Shown piece by piece: positions 23,231 to 34,765 of a stretch of DNA of 64,000 nt (position 1 is the first letter of the stretch; every line of letters begins with the position of its first letter). The position numbers were made by a program, and so were the translations under genes. Under the pieces are notes generated by a model. It worked only from the letters and a program-made list of their open reading frames with translations, was not told the DNA's origin and did not search any database. The DNA is taken from assembly GCA_001600055.1 (NCBI GenBank), contig BCIV01000003.1:191162-255161 (forward strand), read 5' to 3'. Source of the DNA: Filobasidium wieringae. Lineage: Eukaryota; Basidiomycota; Tremellomycetes; Filobasidiales; Filobasidiaceae.

Positions 23231-23631
23231 TTAGAGCATACCGGCCTTCTGTTGCTCGATCTGCTTGACGATGTAGAGGGAAGAGTCGAGGAATCGATCG
23301 ACACAGTTTTCGAGACAAGAAGCCTCGCCTCGACTGAACTTGGAACCTATCGAGCCGGTGATACACCTATGAGAATACGGATGACCTGGTCAGTCCTGGA
23401 ATCGTCGTGACGATCAGCGTATTAGCTTGACTGACGTGTTCCAACATCGATCGGTAAGCTCATGGATGGAAGCTTGCATCTTGGCCTTGGCCTGCTCCTG
23501 TTCGATAAAAGTGGCGAGCTCTCGCTACAAACGTCCAAAGTTTCGAAAGTCAGCTCCGTAGGTGATCTTTCGTTCGAGCCAGAGAGATCTACCTGGGTAG
23601 CCTCATCGAATGCTGGTTGTTGAGTAGCCAT
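23231..23631 (-). CDS. TIM8: Mitochondrial small Tim chaperone Tim8
   Basis: Three exons (23631-23593, 23524-23436, 23366-23231) give 87 residues, the family's usual size. The twin CX3C motif is present as CWNTC and CLENC, with the second intron cutting between the codons of the first motif. The flanking sequence (FIEQEQAKAKMQASIHELTDRC, NCVDRFLDSSLYIVKQ) fits Tim8, which forms a 3:3 hexamer with Tim13 in the intermembrane space and escorts Tim23 and similar precursors. The gene is divergent from the FAM32A homologue, with only 280 bases between the two start codons. Confidence 0.93.
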
Positions 23632-23911
23632 TTCTACGGATCTAGGTATTCTCGGGAGTGGTAGGGTTTTTACAATACAAAGGCGCTGACTAGTAGCAGG
23701 ATATCGGGAATCCAAATGTGCTTGGTCGCCTTCCAAAAGATGAGATATCCTTATCAAAAACGATCATAGATGACGTGTCAGCGTGTCAGTGAGCGGGCTG
23801 CAATGATTCGGGAACCCCTCAGTATTGGATGTTGCTATATCATCGTCCATTACTCTCAGGCAGCGTATCCTTTAAACGATTCCCAAAGAACGTCTGAAAG
23901 CGATCTCAACC
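23632..23911. promoter_or_regulatory. Bidirectional promoter, TIM8 / FAM32A homologue
   Basis: Only 280 bases separate two divergent start codons, so both core promoters must lie here or overlap. I see no clear TATA box on either strand, as is usual for housekeeping gene pairs. Confidence 0.55.
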
Positions 23912-24571
23912 ATGAGTGACGCCTACGATTTCCGCCCCGGCGGGTCGTTGAAGCTCAAGGGCGAGAAGGACAAAAAGTCAGTCAATCTTACACTTCAATC
24001 TGGGTAAAGCCGTGAGAAGTAACGCTCGCTGATCCCTCGATGGGGAAAACGATCGTAGGAAGAAGAAGAAATCATACACCGACTCTGAGAGAGCCTTGGT
24101 CAAGGAAGACGTCGAGCGGTCCAGTCGAGTGGCCGAGCTCAGGAGCGATCAGACACCGGAAGCGAGCAGTGCAAGATCGAGCCCCGCCCCTGGAGCTGTG
24201 GTCAAGAAGAAGACGGCTGCGGAGGAGAAGTACGATAAGATCCAGGAAGAACGGGTAAGTAGGGTCGTTCGGGTTGGACGGGGGTGGATCATCTGACTTT
24301 AGCTTGATCGTTTTAGCGGAGAGAAAGGGCGAGGAAGAAGGCTATGATGACTCATAAGGAACGAGTGGACAAGTATAACGCTTCTCTCGATCGTCTAAGG
24401 TGAGTTCCGAGCCTCAAATACAAACCGGTATTCACTTGCCACTTGCTGACCCGGACCTCGTCACTTTCATAGCGAACATCACGATATGCCAAGAGTAAGT
24501 CATATCGCTCACGGGCAAGCGACTCATCAACTTATCCCTCCCTTTGCTTTCCTTAGATCGGACCCGGTTGA
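23912..24571 (+). CDS. FAM32A family small nuclear protein
   Basis: Five exons (23912-23976, 24059-24254, 24317-24399, 24473-24494, 24557-24571) give 126 residues. Family marks are the N-terminal FRPGGSLKLKG, a lysine run, KYDKIQEER, and the C-terminal THKERVDKYNASLDRLSEHHDMPRIGPG. In humans FAM32A sits at the spliceosome catalytic centre with its C-terminal tail and helps fix the 3' splice site during exon ligation. That role is known for the family; its action here is inferred. The last exons are tiny (22 and 15 bases), and the final one encodes only IGPG plus stop. That C-terminal tail is the functionally important part of the family, so losing it in an annotation would matter. Confidence 0.9.
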
Positions 24572-25492
24572 TCTGCAACGTTTCCTTGCCCGCTTTTTGC
24601 ACTATTGTACCACTTTGCCGATCCATCCGAATCTATATATATCCGACAACCTCTTTTGCACCGAAGGGCGACGTGGTATGAGCCCGTCTGCACGAGCTGT
24701 GACACGATTTTATCGCACAAGGCGTTGAGATGGGACTTGATCGTCGACTGGCTCTTGAACTCGCTAGAACATGGAACGGCACGAGTGAAGGACGATGTGA
24801 ACATGCGTAGGAATCTCCCCTACGAATCGTGCCACCTAACTACCACTCAATCGTTCCGTTGTGGAAAAGGACTTGCCATTCCATCCATCAACATGCAAAC
24901 ACTTGGGTGACGATTGGGACACAATGCAGGCCCTGTACTCTGGTTTGTTTTCCTCGATGACCGTCCGGTGTCTTTCAGATTGTCGACATCTCGGACGCAC
25001 TCTAGAATCATCGGAGGGTTGTCACAAGTCCACGAGATTTCCCTTAAGATGGATTTCATATCAATGACCATGGGAGTTGCGATCGAGTGGTCGAGAACTC
25101 TGGTAGATCGCTCAGGAAGTCCTTCTCTACCGAAGGCCATGAGTAACTCTTTGTCATCCTAAGCTGCATCATACAGTATATGGGTCATGAGCATGATCAC
25201 TTACCATGAACATTGCGAGAAGTGGTCCGTGATACTAACTACCAGCCGCATGTATCTCATTGAATATTCTGTGTTGGAGATCGGAGATCTCTGAAGTAGT
25301 CATCCAGTAGCATGGCCTGAATCTCCCACATGAGTTGTCACGTGAGTGAAGATACATCTGCGGGGCCCCACAACATCAGAACTGGTAGTCTTTCCTTGAA
25401 CATGTCGACTTGAATTCGAATCACTTGCTCTGCAATTGCTCACCTACGATTCCTATGTACTACTACGATTCTCCACTCGATAAACCGGGAAG
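24572..25492. other. Spacer before the LRR gene
   Basis: About 920 bases. One open stretch on the plus strand (24605-24910) is protein-like for a short run (PVCTSCDTILSH), but I could not join it to a start or neighbouring exons. I leave it uncalled. The rest has the look of UTR and promoter sequence. Confidence 0.4.
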
Positions 25493-27337
25493 ATGAGACT
25501 GAAACCTCGTCTCACGCTTACACCATGGAACCGTGATTCCAACGTCTACGTGGTTCCACCGGCAGTCGACGAGGAAGTCGGTGAAGCGGCTAGTATTTCG
25601 TTTGTTCAAGGTGATCGCACTTGGTCGTCAGTGTTTTTCGTAATCACATACAAATTACAAATTAGGGTTCTGATATGTTCTACTCCATTTTAGAGCTCTC
25701 CCGTCGTTTACACCATGGACACTCGATATCCCTGAACCCCCACCACCACCCGAACCTCTTACAACCGACCTGAACCCGCAAGAACCGCCCTCGTTATCTT
25801 CCCTCTGTCTCCGTAATATCAGCGACAACATCGATCGATACGAACCCTCTTCCTTTGATGGAATACCGGAGGAAATCGTCAGGCTCGTTTGGGATCATGT
25901 CGATAGCCGTTACAGTGACGCAGCTGCTGGGGGGACAGGTGGGGTAGGGCTGTGGACGTTGAAGACGAAGGTCTTTGATACTTTCCCCTCTTTCTCGTCA
26001 TCATCACCATCGTCATCAGCGCGGGGACAAGATCAATCCCAATCTCACCTTTCAATCCCATCCCACACCTCTTCCCACCCTACCCTCCTCCTCCTCAGCC
26101 CCGCACCCACATCCCCTCTCCTCCGCCTCCCCCACCCTCCCCACTCAACCGCACAATTCCAATTCCTAACCTCCCTAAACCTCAGTGGATCGCAGTACGT
26201 GACGGACGAAACGTTACCCCACCTCCGGGTGCTTACGCGGTTGAGGTTCCTCGGTCTAGGCGGGCTGGAGGTTAGTGACGTTGGGATCAGGAGGTTGGGG
26301 TTGGCTCTTGATTATACTACCTGGAACGCGGACGGGGACTTGGACGTGGATGGGCAAGAGACGGGGGGGATGAGGATGTTACGAGCCATCTGGTTGGATA
26401 ATTGTCCACGTATCGGGGACGAGGTATTAGGGAAAAGTGGGTTGAGCAGGTGGGCGTTCCTCAATGTTATCTGTACGTGTCTCTTCTCCTGCTCCTCCTC
26501 TTCATCCCAGCCTACCTCTTCTCGTCATACTCAGAACCATCTACTGATCCTGACCGGACCATCCCCATAGCGCTCAAAAACACGGCCGTAACGCCCTCAG
26601 CAATAACGCGATTCCTCACCACCCACCCGGCCTGGAACACCGGTACGACGGCTCATAAAGGTCTTCTCAATCGAAAGATCGCGAACCGGACGCAGGTCTT
26701 GGCGGGGGATTTGGAACCTGAACGGAAGGGCGGGGTTTATGAGGGGATTTGGCCCGGGGCTGTTTGGGGTCCCGGTAGCGAGGTTGGGAGGGGGGAGGGG
26801 AGGGGGAGAGGGAAGGCTTGGGTGCATGTTATGAATTCCAAGGACGGTGGGAATGTTCAGACGCGTGGACCAGGGACGGGGATGGGAATGGGATTGGGAA
26901 TGAGGAGCGATAAGGGAGATCGATCCATGGCGTTTTATCGGAAACCTAAAGTGAAAGTCGGGGCGGGAGGTTGGGACCCGTTGGTAGATGTGGACGATCT
27001 GAGGTGGTTGTTAGTAAGACATCCACCCGCTTGGGATTCGATTGGTCCACGAGGACCGTCAGGAGCTAGTAGTCTCAAGGGGGAGACGAGGAAAGGAAAA
27101 CGGAAGGGAACGAGCGGCGAGGTCATGGCCATGGCCACGGTCGTCAAGAGGGACAGAGTGTGGATGGAGGAAGAGGTTCAACCGGATTTCGTACCCGTCA
27201 AACCTCGAGGACGAGCGGTCGGGATGGGTTTCGTGCCTCGGCCACAAACGGGTTTGATACCAGGAGAGACGAAAGGGGAGGAACCAGGTGTGAGGAAGAA
27301 AGGGTTCTCGATGTTTAAACAGATCAAGCGGGGGTGA
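25493..27337 (+). CDS. Leucine-rich-repeat (RNI-like) protein
   Basis: Three exons (25493-25610, 25696-26472, 26571-27337) join to 553 residues. Exon 2 must start at the second of two close AGs (25695), because the first runs into a stop. After a Pro-rich stretch there is an F-box-like helix (DGIPEEIVRLVWDHV), then Ser/His/Pro-rich sequence, then leucine-rich repeats of the RNI type: LTSLNLSGSQYVTDETLPHL, LTRLRFLGLGGLEVSDVGIRRL and LRAIWLDNCPRIGDEVL. The C-terminal third is basic and Gly/Arg-rich with no known domain. F-box plus LRR proteins are usually SCF substrate receptors. The F-box here is weak, so ubiquitin-ligase function is only a possibility. Confidence 0.72.
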
Positions 27338-27736
27338 TGGAGGCATATATGGCATATAGTTGCGTGTTGCGTTTTGCGAGTTGTACACTCTACGTTGTAA
27401 CGAGTCCGTCATTGTTTGTACGACATCTGTACATATCAAGCCTGCTTGACGGTCAAGACCCAGCGTCTGAACGAGTGCTACCACCGCCGATGTGCATCGA
27501 GATGAACGAGATTGTGAGTATACTTACCCAGATATTTCCTCGAATGTTGATGGAGAATCCACGTCAGGTTGGTTGTTATATACGCGTCGACACGCTCATC
27601 ACCGAGTAAGCAACCAGCGAGCAGCTCCTACTTTCGATGGTCACTTGTTGGAATACATACATACATACACGCAGGATACAGGACTGATACAGGTAGCCAT
27701 CTTGTCAGAGCAGGAGACCAGTAGCGCTCCCGTACG
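27338..27736. other. Spacer between LRR gene and ALG5
   Basis: 399 bases between two plus-strand genes. It contains a CATA-type microsatellite (ATACATACATACATAC, about 27655-27670) just upstream of ALG5. No gene seen. Confidence 0.5.
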
Positions 27737-29236
27737 ATGCTCAGCTGGAATGTGGGCTTGCTCCTGGCAATCCTGCTGCTCGTACTGCTGTATATCGCGG
27801 TGAGTAATCAATCGTAGCTCCATCCCGATCGTCCTCAACTGTCAACTGACAGCTCGCAATCTCAAAAGGCATACCTAGCTCTGCTAGTATTCACACCTAC
27901 CACCCTCCCCAGGAGCTCGGCGGAGACGTTCTTCTTATCCGCTGGAAACCCTCAGACCCCTCTCCCCCTTACGTCCCTGGACGAACCCGCTACCCTCAGC
28001 CTGAGCGTGATCGTACCGGCTTACAACGAGAGGGATCGGATAGAGATCATGGTGGACGAAGCGATGACTTATATCCTGGAATCCATCTATGGTGGGGATA
28101 TCCACGACGCTAAATCGCACCATGATTTGGAATCCAGAGACGATTGGAAGGGAGAGGGCACGAAACAGGAATGGTTCGAGGATGGGGTGGAGGTGGTGGT
28201 AGTGGATGACGGTTCCAAGGACGACACGGCCAGGGTCACCATCGATTTGGCAGGGAGATGGCACAAGGTCATCCAGGATCGACAAGCCATAGAGAAGAAG
28301 AAGGAAGGAGGACAAGGGAAGAAATGGCCCAGAGTCGATATCAGGATCATCAAGCTGGAGAAGAATCGGGGAAAGGGAGGAGCGGTTCGACATGTGAGAA
28401 CCTCGTCCTCCAGCTTCCCTTTCTTTCTTCACTCATCACTCACACTCGTCATCATTCCACAGGGAGTCTTATTCGCTCGAGGGAAACGTATCCTCTTCGC
28501 AGACGCAGACGGTGCTTCTAGATTCTCCGACCTGACCGCCCTTCAGACTCGAATGGATACCATCTTATCCCCCGCAACGTCCCCAGTGAAGCACAACAGA
28601 CGGAAATCTCTGGATGGGATGTTTGGGCGACAAGCGGAGAGCAAGGCGTTGAAAGGTCACGGACTTGTGGCCGGTAGTAGAGCTCATCTGGAGAAGAGCG
28701 ATGCTGTCGTCAAGGTAAGTCGGCTCGTGACGGGATCTCGAGCTTTTGTCGGAGGATCCTGATGTATTTGGTTGGTTTGGTAACCATCAGAGGAGCTTTG
28801 TGAGGAACCTCTTGATGCACGGATTTCATCTCTTTGTACGAACAATGGGAGTGAGCGGGATAAGAGACACCCAATGTGGGTTCAAGGTGAGTCTCCCCAT
28901 CCCACTCTCACCTCATGAAACGGAAAGAACCTAAACCCTAAAACGTCCCCCACCCCACCCCAGCTCTTCACGCGGGAAACAGCTCGCGTCCTTTTCCCCC
29001 AGATGCACCTACACAGATGGTCATTCGACGTGGAACTGTTACTACTAGCGTCGATCATCGGGATCCCCGTTGCGGAAGTCCCTATCGACTGGCACGAGGT
29101 TTCCGGTAGCAAGATCAACGTGGGATGGGATGGGATCGGGATGGCCAGGGACCTTTTGGTGCTGAGAGGGAACTTGATCATGAAACGGTGGAAGGTGCCT
29201 AGAATAGAGCAGGGAGTGGATGAAACGGAAGATTGA
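27737..29236 (+). CDS. ALG5: Dolichyl-phosphate beta-glucosyltransferase Alg5
   Basis: Five exons (27737-27799, 27869-28393, 28463-28714, 28791-28886, 28964-29236) give 402 residues. Alg5 makes dolichyl-phosphate-glucose from UDP-glucose and dolichyl phosphate on the cytosolic face of the ER, the donor for the last three glucoses of the N-glycan precursor. Exon 1 encodes an N-terminal membrane anchor ([17 protein letters not shown]). GT2 motifs are present: [33 protein letters not shown] and the metal-binding [10 protein letters not shown]. The C-terminal block [15 protein letters not shown] and [10 protein letters not shown] is also typical. The loop before the metal site and a Lys-rich stretch near residue 130 are somewhat longer than in budding yeast. 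Confidence 0.94.
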
Positions 29237-30077
29237 TCGGAGAGGAGCATATTGGAACGGAAGGCATACGATAAGCATGACAGTGGATGGTTTTCATGAT
29301 CTCTCGAGCATAGCATTTTCACTTTCAAGCCGCGGATGTACGGTGGCGTAACGTACAGCGATGTCGAGGGTACCTTATACGCCCAGAGTGCTGTTCGGAG
29401 ACTGATATGGTTCTTCCATCAGCCTGATCAAGAGATATAGTCACTATCCAAATGGAGATACTTACAGTAGACGTTCAATCAATCCTCTAAAAACATGCGC
29501 CATCTAGTTCCAACCGCTTCCGAGCACGAGTTTCCGCACCATGCCCCTTCGGGGAGAGATCGATCGATGCCACTACTACATCGAACACATGTACTCAATC
29601 AACGGTGCACGATCGCTCCCTTGCCTGAGGGAAATTGAACGGAAAATACCATTAGCTATCTGGATTTATGAGCTGGCCTTTCGAGCGAGCGAGAGATCAG
29701 ACGCGCCATCTGGACTTATTGGTCGCCAAGGGGCATTAGCCTAAGCAAACTTCAGAAATGAGACCGACTTAAACTTCTAGGATACAGGTTCGAGGGTCGC
29801 TTATGCTTACCTGGTCTGTTCAGAGTCTCGTTCCATGTGAGGCTTGCCCTCGTATCAGGAACTCACCCTCCGACACTTGTAGCTTCCACTCGATGATTGG
29901 TGTAAGATCTTGTTTTGCCTAATCGCAGTGTCCCGACTAGCGTGAATGATGAATTCCTTGCCAATCTTGTCATCATACTGTTTGCGTGCTTTGCGTATTG
30001 GATATCAAACAGCATGACTCCAAAAAGATTCAACATACATTTCCCGAGGACATTCTCTTTGGCAGGGCAAAAAGGAA
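29237..30077. other. Intergenic region between ALG5 and tRNA-Lys
   Basis: About 840 bases without a credible gene. It holds the ALG5 3'UTR and the downstream side of the minus-strand tRNA. A T5 terminator for the tRNA lies at about 30068-30072 (AAAAA on the plus strand). Confidence 0.5.
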
Positions 30078-30172
30078 AGCCCAATATGGGGCTCGAACCC
30101 ATGACCTGCCGATTCCCTGAATACTGATGTATTCTTAAGAGTCGGCTGCTCTACCAACGGAGCTCATCGGGC
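30078..30172 (-). tRNA. tRNA-Lys(CTT) with intron
   Basis: The minus strand folds into a full cloverleaf: acceptor GCCCGAT/ATTGGGC, D-arm GAGCTCCGTTGGTAGAGC, anticodon region CCGACTCTTAA with CTT, T-arm CATGGGTTCGAGCCCCATA. About 21 bases are inserted after the anticodon loop (GAATACATCAGTATTCAGGGA) and form a short hairpin, as tRNA introns do. A TTTTT terminator follows. A near-identical copy with a different intron lies at 45493-45580 on the other strand. Confidence 0.92.
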
Positions 30173-30401
30173 TAAGCGATGCTTGATGTTGGATTGCGTA
30201 CAATTAAATATATGAAGCATTACGGCTGGTTGATGAACATAAATCCGTCGCCGTCACATTCCCTTACCTCCCTTCTCTACCTCGTGAAATTTGATGGATT
30301 CGAACTTCGCAATAATATACATTGATGTTGTGGCTAGGAAAAGACATATACACCAAAGGAAGTAGCATTAAGAATTACGTTTGGTGTGAGAGGAGCAACA
30401 T

Positions 30402-31612
30402 CTAACGGTAGTACTGGTATAGGCGAATAACAGCGTTAGATCAACATCGGTCGCAATGCTCGAAGAGTTTTCGATGGGAACTTACGTGGTCGGCCTGCAA
30501 GTTGGCAGCAATCTCAGCCTCGGCTCGGTCTCCGTTGGCCAACAACTTCTCCTTGTTGTAAAGCAATTCCTCTCGCGTCTCGGTAGCGTACTCAATGTTG
30601 GAAGTCTGCAGAGTAAAAAAATGGTAAACATGAATTTCTGAAGCGTAACTAACGCGGTTGTGATAACGCACCTCAACAATAGCATCTACGGGACAAGCCT
30701 CCTGACAGAATCCACAGTAGATACACTATGTTTCGCAATAGAGTCAGCAGGCAACTCCTCGAATCTGCTCGAGATGACCTAACTTACCTTGGTCATGTCG
30801 ATATCGTAACGGGTGGTCTTCCTGCTTCCATCGTCTCGGGCCTCAGACTCGATAGTAATGGCCTGAGCAGGACAGATGGCCTCACAAAGTTTACAAGCTG
30901 AGCGCAGAATAATCATTTTCGTAAGCAATTTCGATGTGGCGAAAAGGGCAAACAGTCGAGAACTCACCGATACATCGCTCCTCTCCGTTAGGGTACCTTC
31001 GCAAAGCGTGCTCTCCTCGGAATCGGGGAGAAATAGGACCCTTCTCGAAAGGATACATGATAGTGTAAGGGGGGCCTATGGAGATAAACCAGCGGGATAT
31101 AAGACCTATTGTGACCGAAGCAGATCCTGGCGGGGTTTACGCACGGAAGTATTGCTCCAAGACAATCCACATTCCTATCAGGCGACAATGGGAATGAGAA
31201 TCGTTTCAAATCCAGGAATTTAGCTGCAAGAGTACTCACCTCGCAAGATTTCAGTAAAGAAGAACAATTGAGCAGCTTTGTCTAGAGCACTAGGTCCCTT
31301 GCTGTAATCAGCATACTGCAAACCTCCGACCTGAGCAGGATCACTAGCAGGAGCGGTCTGAGTCGATCCAGAGCTGGCTGCGTTGGCGAGAGCTGCATCA
31401 GCTGGGTTTGGGGTCTTGACCTGACCCGACTGTAACCGCGTTGGCGAGGAAGTAGGTTGAGCAAATTTCCAGAAAGAAGAGGTGTTGAGTGATCGGGAAG
31501 CGAGGTAAGGGGAAGAGGCGAGGAGAGGGTTGACTGGGACCGCACGAAGCAAAGTCGAGGAAGAGGCGTTGGCCAATCGACCGAGTACGAGCTTTCTACC
31601 AATAGAGGCCAT
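30402..31612 (-). CDS. NDUFS8: Complex I 23 kDa (TYKY/NDUFS8) iron-sulfur subunit
   Basis: Seven exons (31612-31240, 31174-31145, 31075-30968, 30897-30788, 30725-30672, 30605-30486, 30413-30402) give 268 residues. This matrix-arm subunit of NADH:ubiquinone oxidoreductase carries two 4Fe-4S clusters (N6a, N6b). Both motifs are visible: [12 protein letters not shown] and [12 protein letters not shown], each split or flanked by introns. The hallmark [20 protein letters not shown] fixes exon 2 to end at a GTGCGT donor (31144), not at the nearby GTAAAC. The first exon encodes a mitochondrial presequence rich in Arg, Ser and Ala. The last exon is only 12 bases and encodes YYR plus stop, the normal end of the family. 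Upstream is clear of other genes. Confidence 0.95.
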
Positions 31613-32098
31613 TTTTGAGTTGCTCAGCTGCTAGCTTGTTCCTCGTTCGATGTAGTAGACTGAGACGATATGTAATCGATATGTTGTGAATGGAACGAAG
31701 GAACGATCGAGCCAATATCGACGTCGCTGTTGGATGATGAGGTTTCGCGCTTTTCCCGGGCGATCCGCGGATGACGCGACATGATTTCAGCCAACAGGGC
31801 TTTTCTGATTGGCCGATTCTTCAAATGAACGGTCGACGTGCTAACTACTTCGGTCTCGACAGTCGATTTCTTTCCAATCCATGTACACATCTTATGGACA
31901 CTTGAAGCACTCGGTGATGCATAAGAATGCTGACATATGGATTTGATATATGAGGCTACAGGTGTGTGGGAATACTGCTTTGGAAAATTATTTACTACTA
32001 AGAGATGAGATGTAACAGACAGAGAAGCATGCACGCATGTCTAATAATGCAATCTCAGGTATTGGGTATGTCGAGAAAATGCGATGCGCGGCGGCTTT
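31613..32098. other. Spacer between complex I subunit and protease genes
   Basis: 486 bases between two minus-strand genes: promoter of the complex I subunit on one side and 3' end of the aspartic protease on the other. No gene or repeat seen. Confidence 0.5.
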
Positions 32099-33848
32099 CT
32101 AGATGGCGAAAATCATAGAAACGACCAGACCGACGATCACTAAGGGAGAGACCACGGCGTTCATGGTGGCGGCGCCGCTGGCACTTCCTGGGCTCGAAGA
32201 AGTAGAAGTAGAGGTGGCAGTAGGGACAGCAACAGTAGCGGCAGTAGTGGTAGTACCGTTGTTACCGACCAACGTAGCGAAACCGATAGCAGGGGGGTTG
32301 TACTGGAAGACAGAGTAAACATTCTTCAAGAAAGTAGCTCCTACGATCCAGCTGATCCTGGAGTTATATCCCAAGTTCTGCGCAAAGACAGCTCCGACAC
32401 AGTACGTCTGGTCCTGGGTGAATGAACCGAGGTTGAAATCGGCCTCGGAGATCAAGTAGCTAACGGAACCGAACTGGAGCGCAAAGTTTACGGTCGATCC
32501 ACAAGGGTACTGCAATTACGGGACAACGCGTCAGCATGCGTCTCGGATCTTGATCGCAGAAAAGCTCGAGCACTCACTTCGTAGTAACCTTCGTAACCTT
32601 GCATATCAAGAGGTCGAGAGTTGGGAATAGCACCATAGATAGCAGTAACAATACTGCTGGGAGCTCCGATCAAGGTTGTACCAGTGTCAATGGCAGCTTG
32701 AAGGGAACCTCCGTTAGACTACAGAAAAACACCCGAGCGAGGTGAGCATGCCATTCTGAATTTAAAAACGATTTGCAAAAGTTCGTTCTACTTACGATGG
32801 AAATGGCAGTTTGCCCAACCCTGGCTCCAGCAACAGGAATCCTCCAGTAATCGGTATCACTCTGATCAATCGACACGTAGTTGATGTCTCCAGTGTAAAG
32901 GGAAGAGTTGAGATATCCAAGGGTCATCAATCCTCCCTGAGCTTCAGCTGTAGTTGCATAAGGATCGTCCCTGTATCGAGCCAAGTAGAAACTCATAGCG
33001 GGAGTAGACCATTGACCGGAAGCAGCCAATGCTTGCCAGAGAGGAGTCGCTCCAGAGGAAGCAAGGGATTGCCAAGCGAGACCCATAAGACCGGAATACG
33101 GTTGATCGAGCAAGTCAGCCGAAGCGGTGGTGACTAGAGCGAAGGTCTGGGGATTGACGGTGTACTGTGCGAGGGTAACAGTGTCTTGGGCAAGAGTACC
33201 ACTAGCGGCACCTGATCCATAGGTGATGTTGAACGGGGTAGATGATCTATACAAGTGCCCAGAATTTCACGTCAGCATGACATTTCTCAAATAAACCTTC
33301 GATTGCGAAAAAGCCTGATCCACTCACCCAACAAATGTGCTACTGCTTCCCTCGTTGAAAGTGGTGATTCCTTGACAAGTCTCGCTTTGACATTGAGAAT
33401 CGGCCAACCAGAGATCAGAACTTCCAGTATCCATGATCACCTCGAACTGCTGTCCCGGCGTTCCAACAGTGATCGATCCCGTATAACTCGCATCGATATT
33501 GACATCAGTCAACTGTTCCTCTCCCTTCTGTTGCCTCTTTCTCAATGTCCTGGCCTCCTGATCTCTCTTGAGGACGGCCTTCTGCTCCTCGTCCAACTCG
33601 TTGGAATACTTTTGCCTCATGTTCCTCGCCTCATCCTGCAACCAACTCAAACGGACTGCTGCATCAGAATTGGTTCGGCGAGAGTGGTAAGCTCGGTTAT
33701 GGTTGAGTTTGATATTGATGTTAGGAGGAACGAATGGGTTGTATGCCTCAGCTACAGGGGCGGGTGCAGCAACGGGTGCTGGAGATGCAACGGAGGTGGT
33801 GGAGGTGAGGAGAAGGGCGGCGATGGGGGACAAAGTCGAGAGAAGCAT
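32099..33848 (-). CDS. GPI-anchored pepsin-type aspartic protease
   Basis: Four exons (33848-33328, 33246-32796, 32718-32578, 32509-32099) give 507 residues. It has a secretion signal ([19 protein letters not shown]), a basic propeptide that ends at [10 protein letters not shown] (dibasic site near residue 113), and a pepsin fold with both active-site aspartates: DTGSSDLW (D140) and DTGTT (D335). The N-terminal domain has [14 protein letters not shown] and the flap region [11 protein letters not shown] Ser/Thr-rich stalk ([15 protein letters not shown]) and hydrophobic C-terminus ([18 protein letters not shown]) form a GPI-attachment signal, so the enzyme should sit on the plasma membrane or cell wall, like yeast yapsins. 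Substrates and pH optimum cannot be judged from sequence. Confidence 0.93.
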
Positions 33849-34765
33849 GATTGCTGATGATGAAAGGTGTCTAGCGTATGAGTTGCGGGATTGTATGAAA
33901 TAGAGGGTATCCGATTATGAGGCAAATGTGATTGTCTCTATGATTATAAAGCTACGCTTCGTGCCTTGATTTGCTTGGGTGCTGAGAATTGAGAATTGAT
34001 GCCAAGGGTGTTACGCTTCAAGTGCGCGTGGTTTGCAAATGTCCTCCTGGTTTGGCGGTAGATATATCAAAGAAAGGGAGGGGCGAATGGAATACGCAGC
34101 CTAGACGAAGACGACTAGCGGATGGAGTGGCAGGCAATGTGGGATGGTGTGCGAATAAAAGGAGAGGGTCAGGAATCGATCGGAACGACGCAGGCTGACA
34201 TGACAGGTAAAAGTTGTCAGAAACGGGTATGCGCGCTTCCCAGCGTGACGTAGGTTCGCTCAGAGAGCTCAGTGAACCGTACAAAACCACAATCTCGCAG
34301 CCTGGCATGCCATACGTCCACGGCAACAAGCAACACACATAGCCCCTTCCTCTACTTCCACACCACTTCGCAGCCATGCCACTGTTTCTTGAATGGGTCT
34401 GTCTGACTCCGTCCATAATTGTAGTTCGCTCTCATTCAGGAAGTCTCGCAAGAGACCATTCTGCTGCGAGAGTCTGCTATATCCCGCTCGCCGCCCGCTC
34501 GTCTCGTGACATTATGTAATACTCCGAAACGCCGAGGTGGCGCGCTGTGCTGTGCTGTGTACCAAAAACCCTCGCCGCCTTCCGGTAGCTCCGGTTGATA
34601 GATTTTAATCTCCTAAGGGCTCACAACAATGAAACAGTCACGCATACATACAAGGCATGCAAGGCAACAATGCGATGGACAAAAGCAGTGGTAAGCGAGA
34701 ACCAGAATTATGGTATGCGTTTATGATAGGTGATCATGATACACGAGCAAGCGAGCGTTCCCTAT
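33849..34765. promoter_or_regulatory. Upstream region of the aspartic protease gene
   Basis: About 920 bases between two minus-strand genes. The protease promoter and the RhoGAP 3'UTR must lie here. ATTATAAAGC at about 33943 is a TATA-like site about 95 bases upstream of the protease start codon. No further feature seen. Confidence 0.45.

Noticed and set aside
24605..24910. Plus-strand open frame with a CxxC-like segment downstream of the FAM32A homologue
   Set aside because: There is no joining exon, no codon bias like the neighbours and no continuation; I could not build a gene model.
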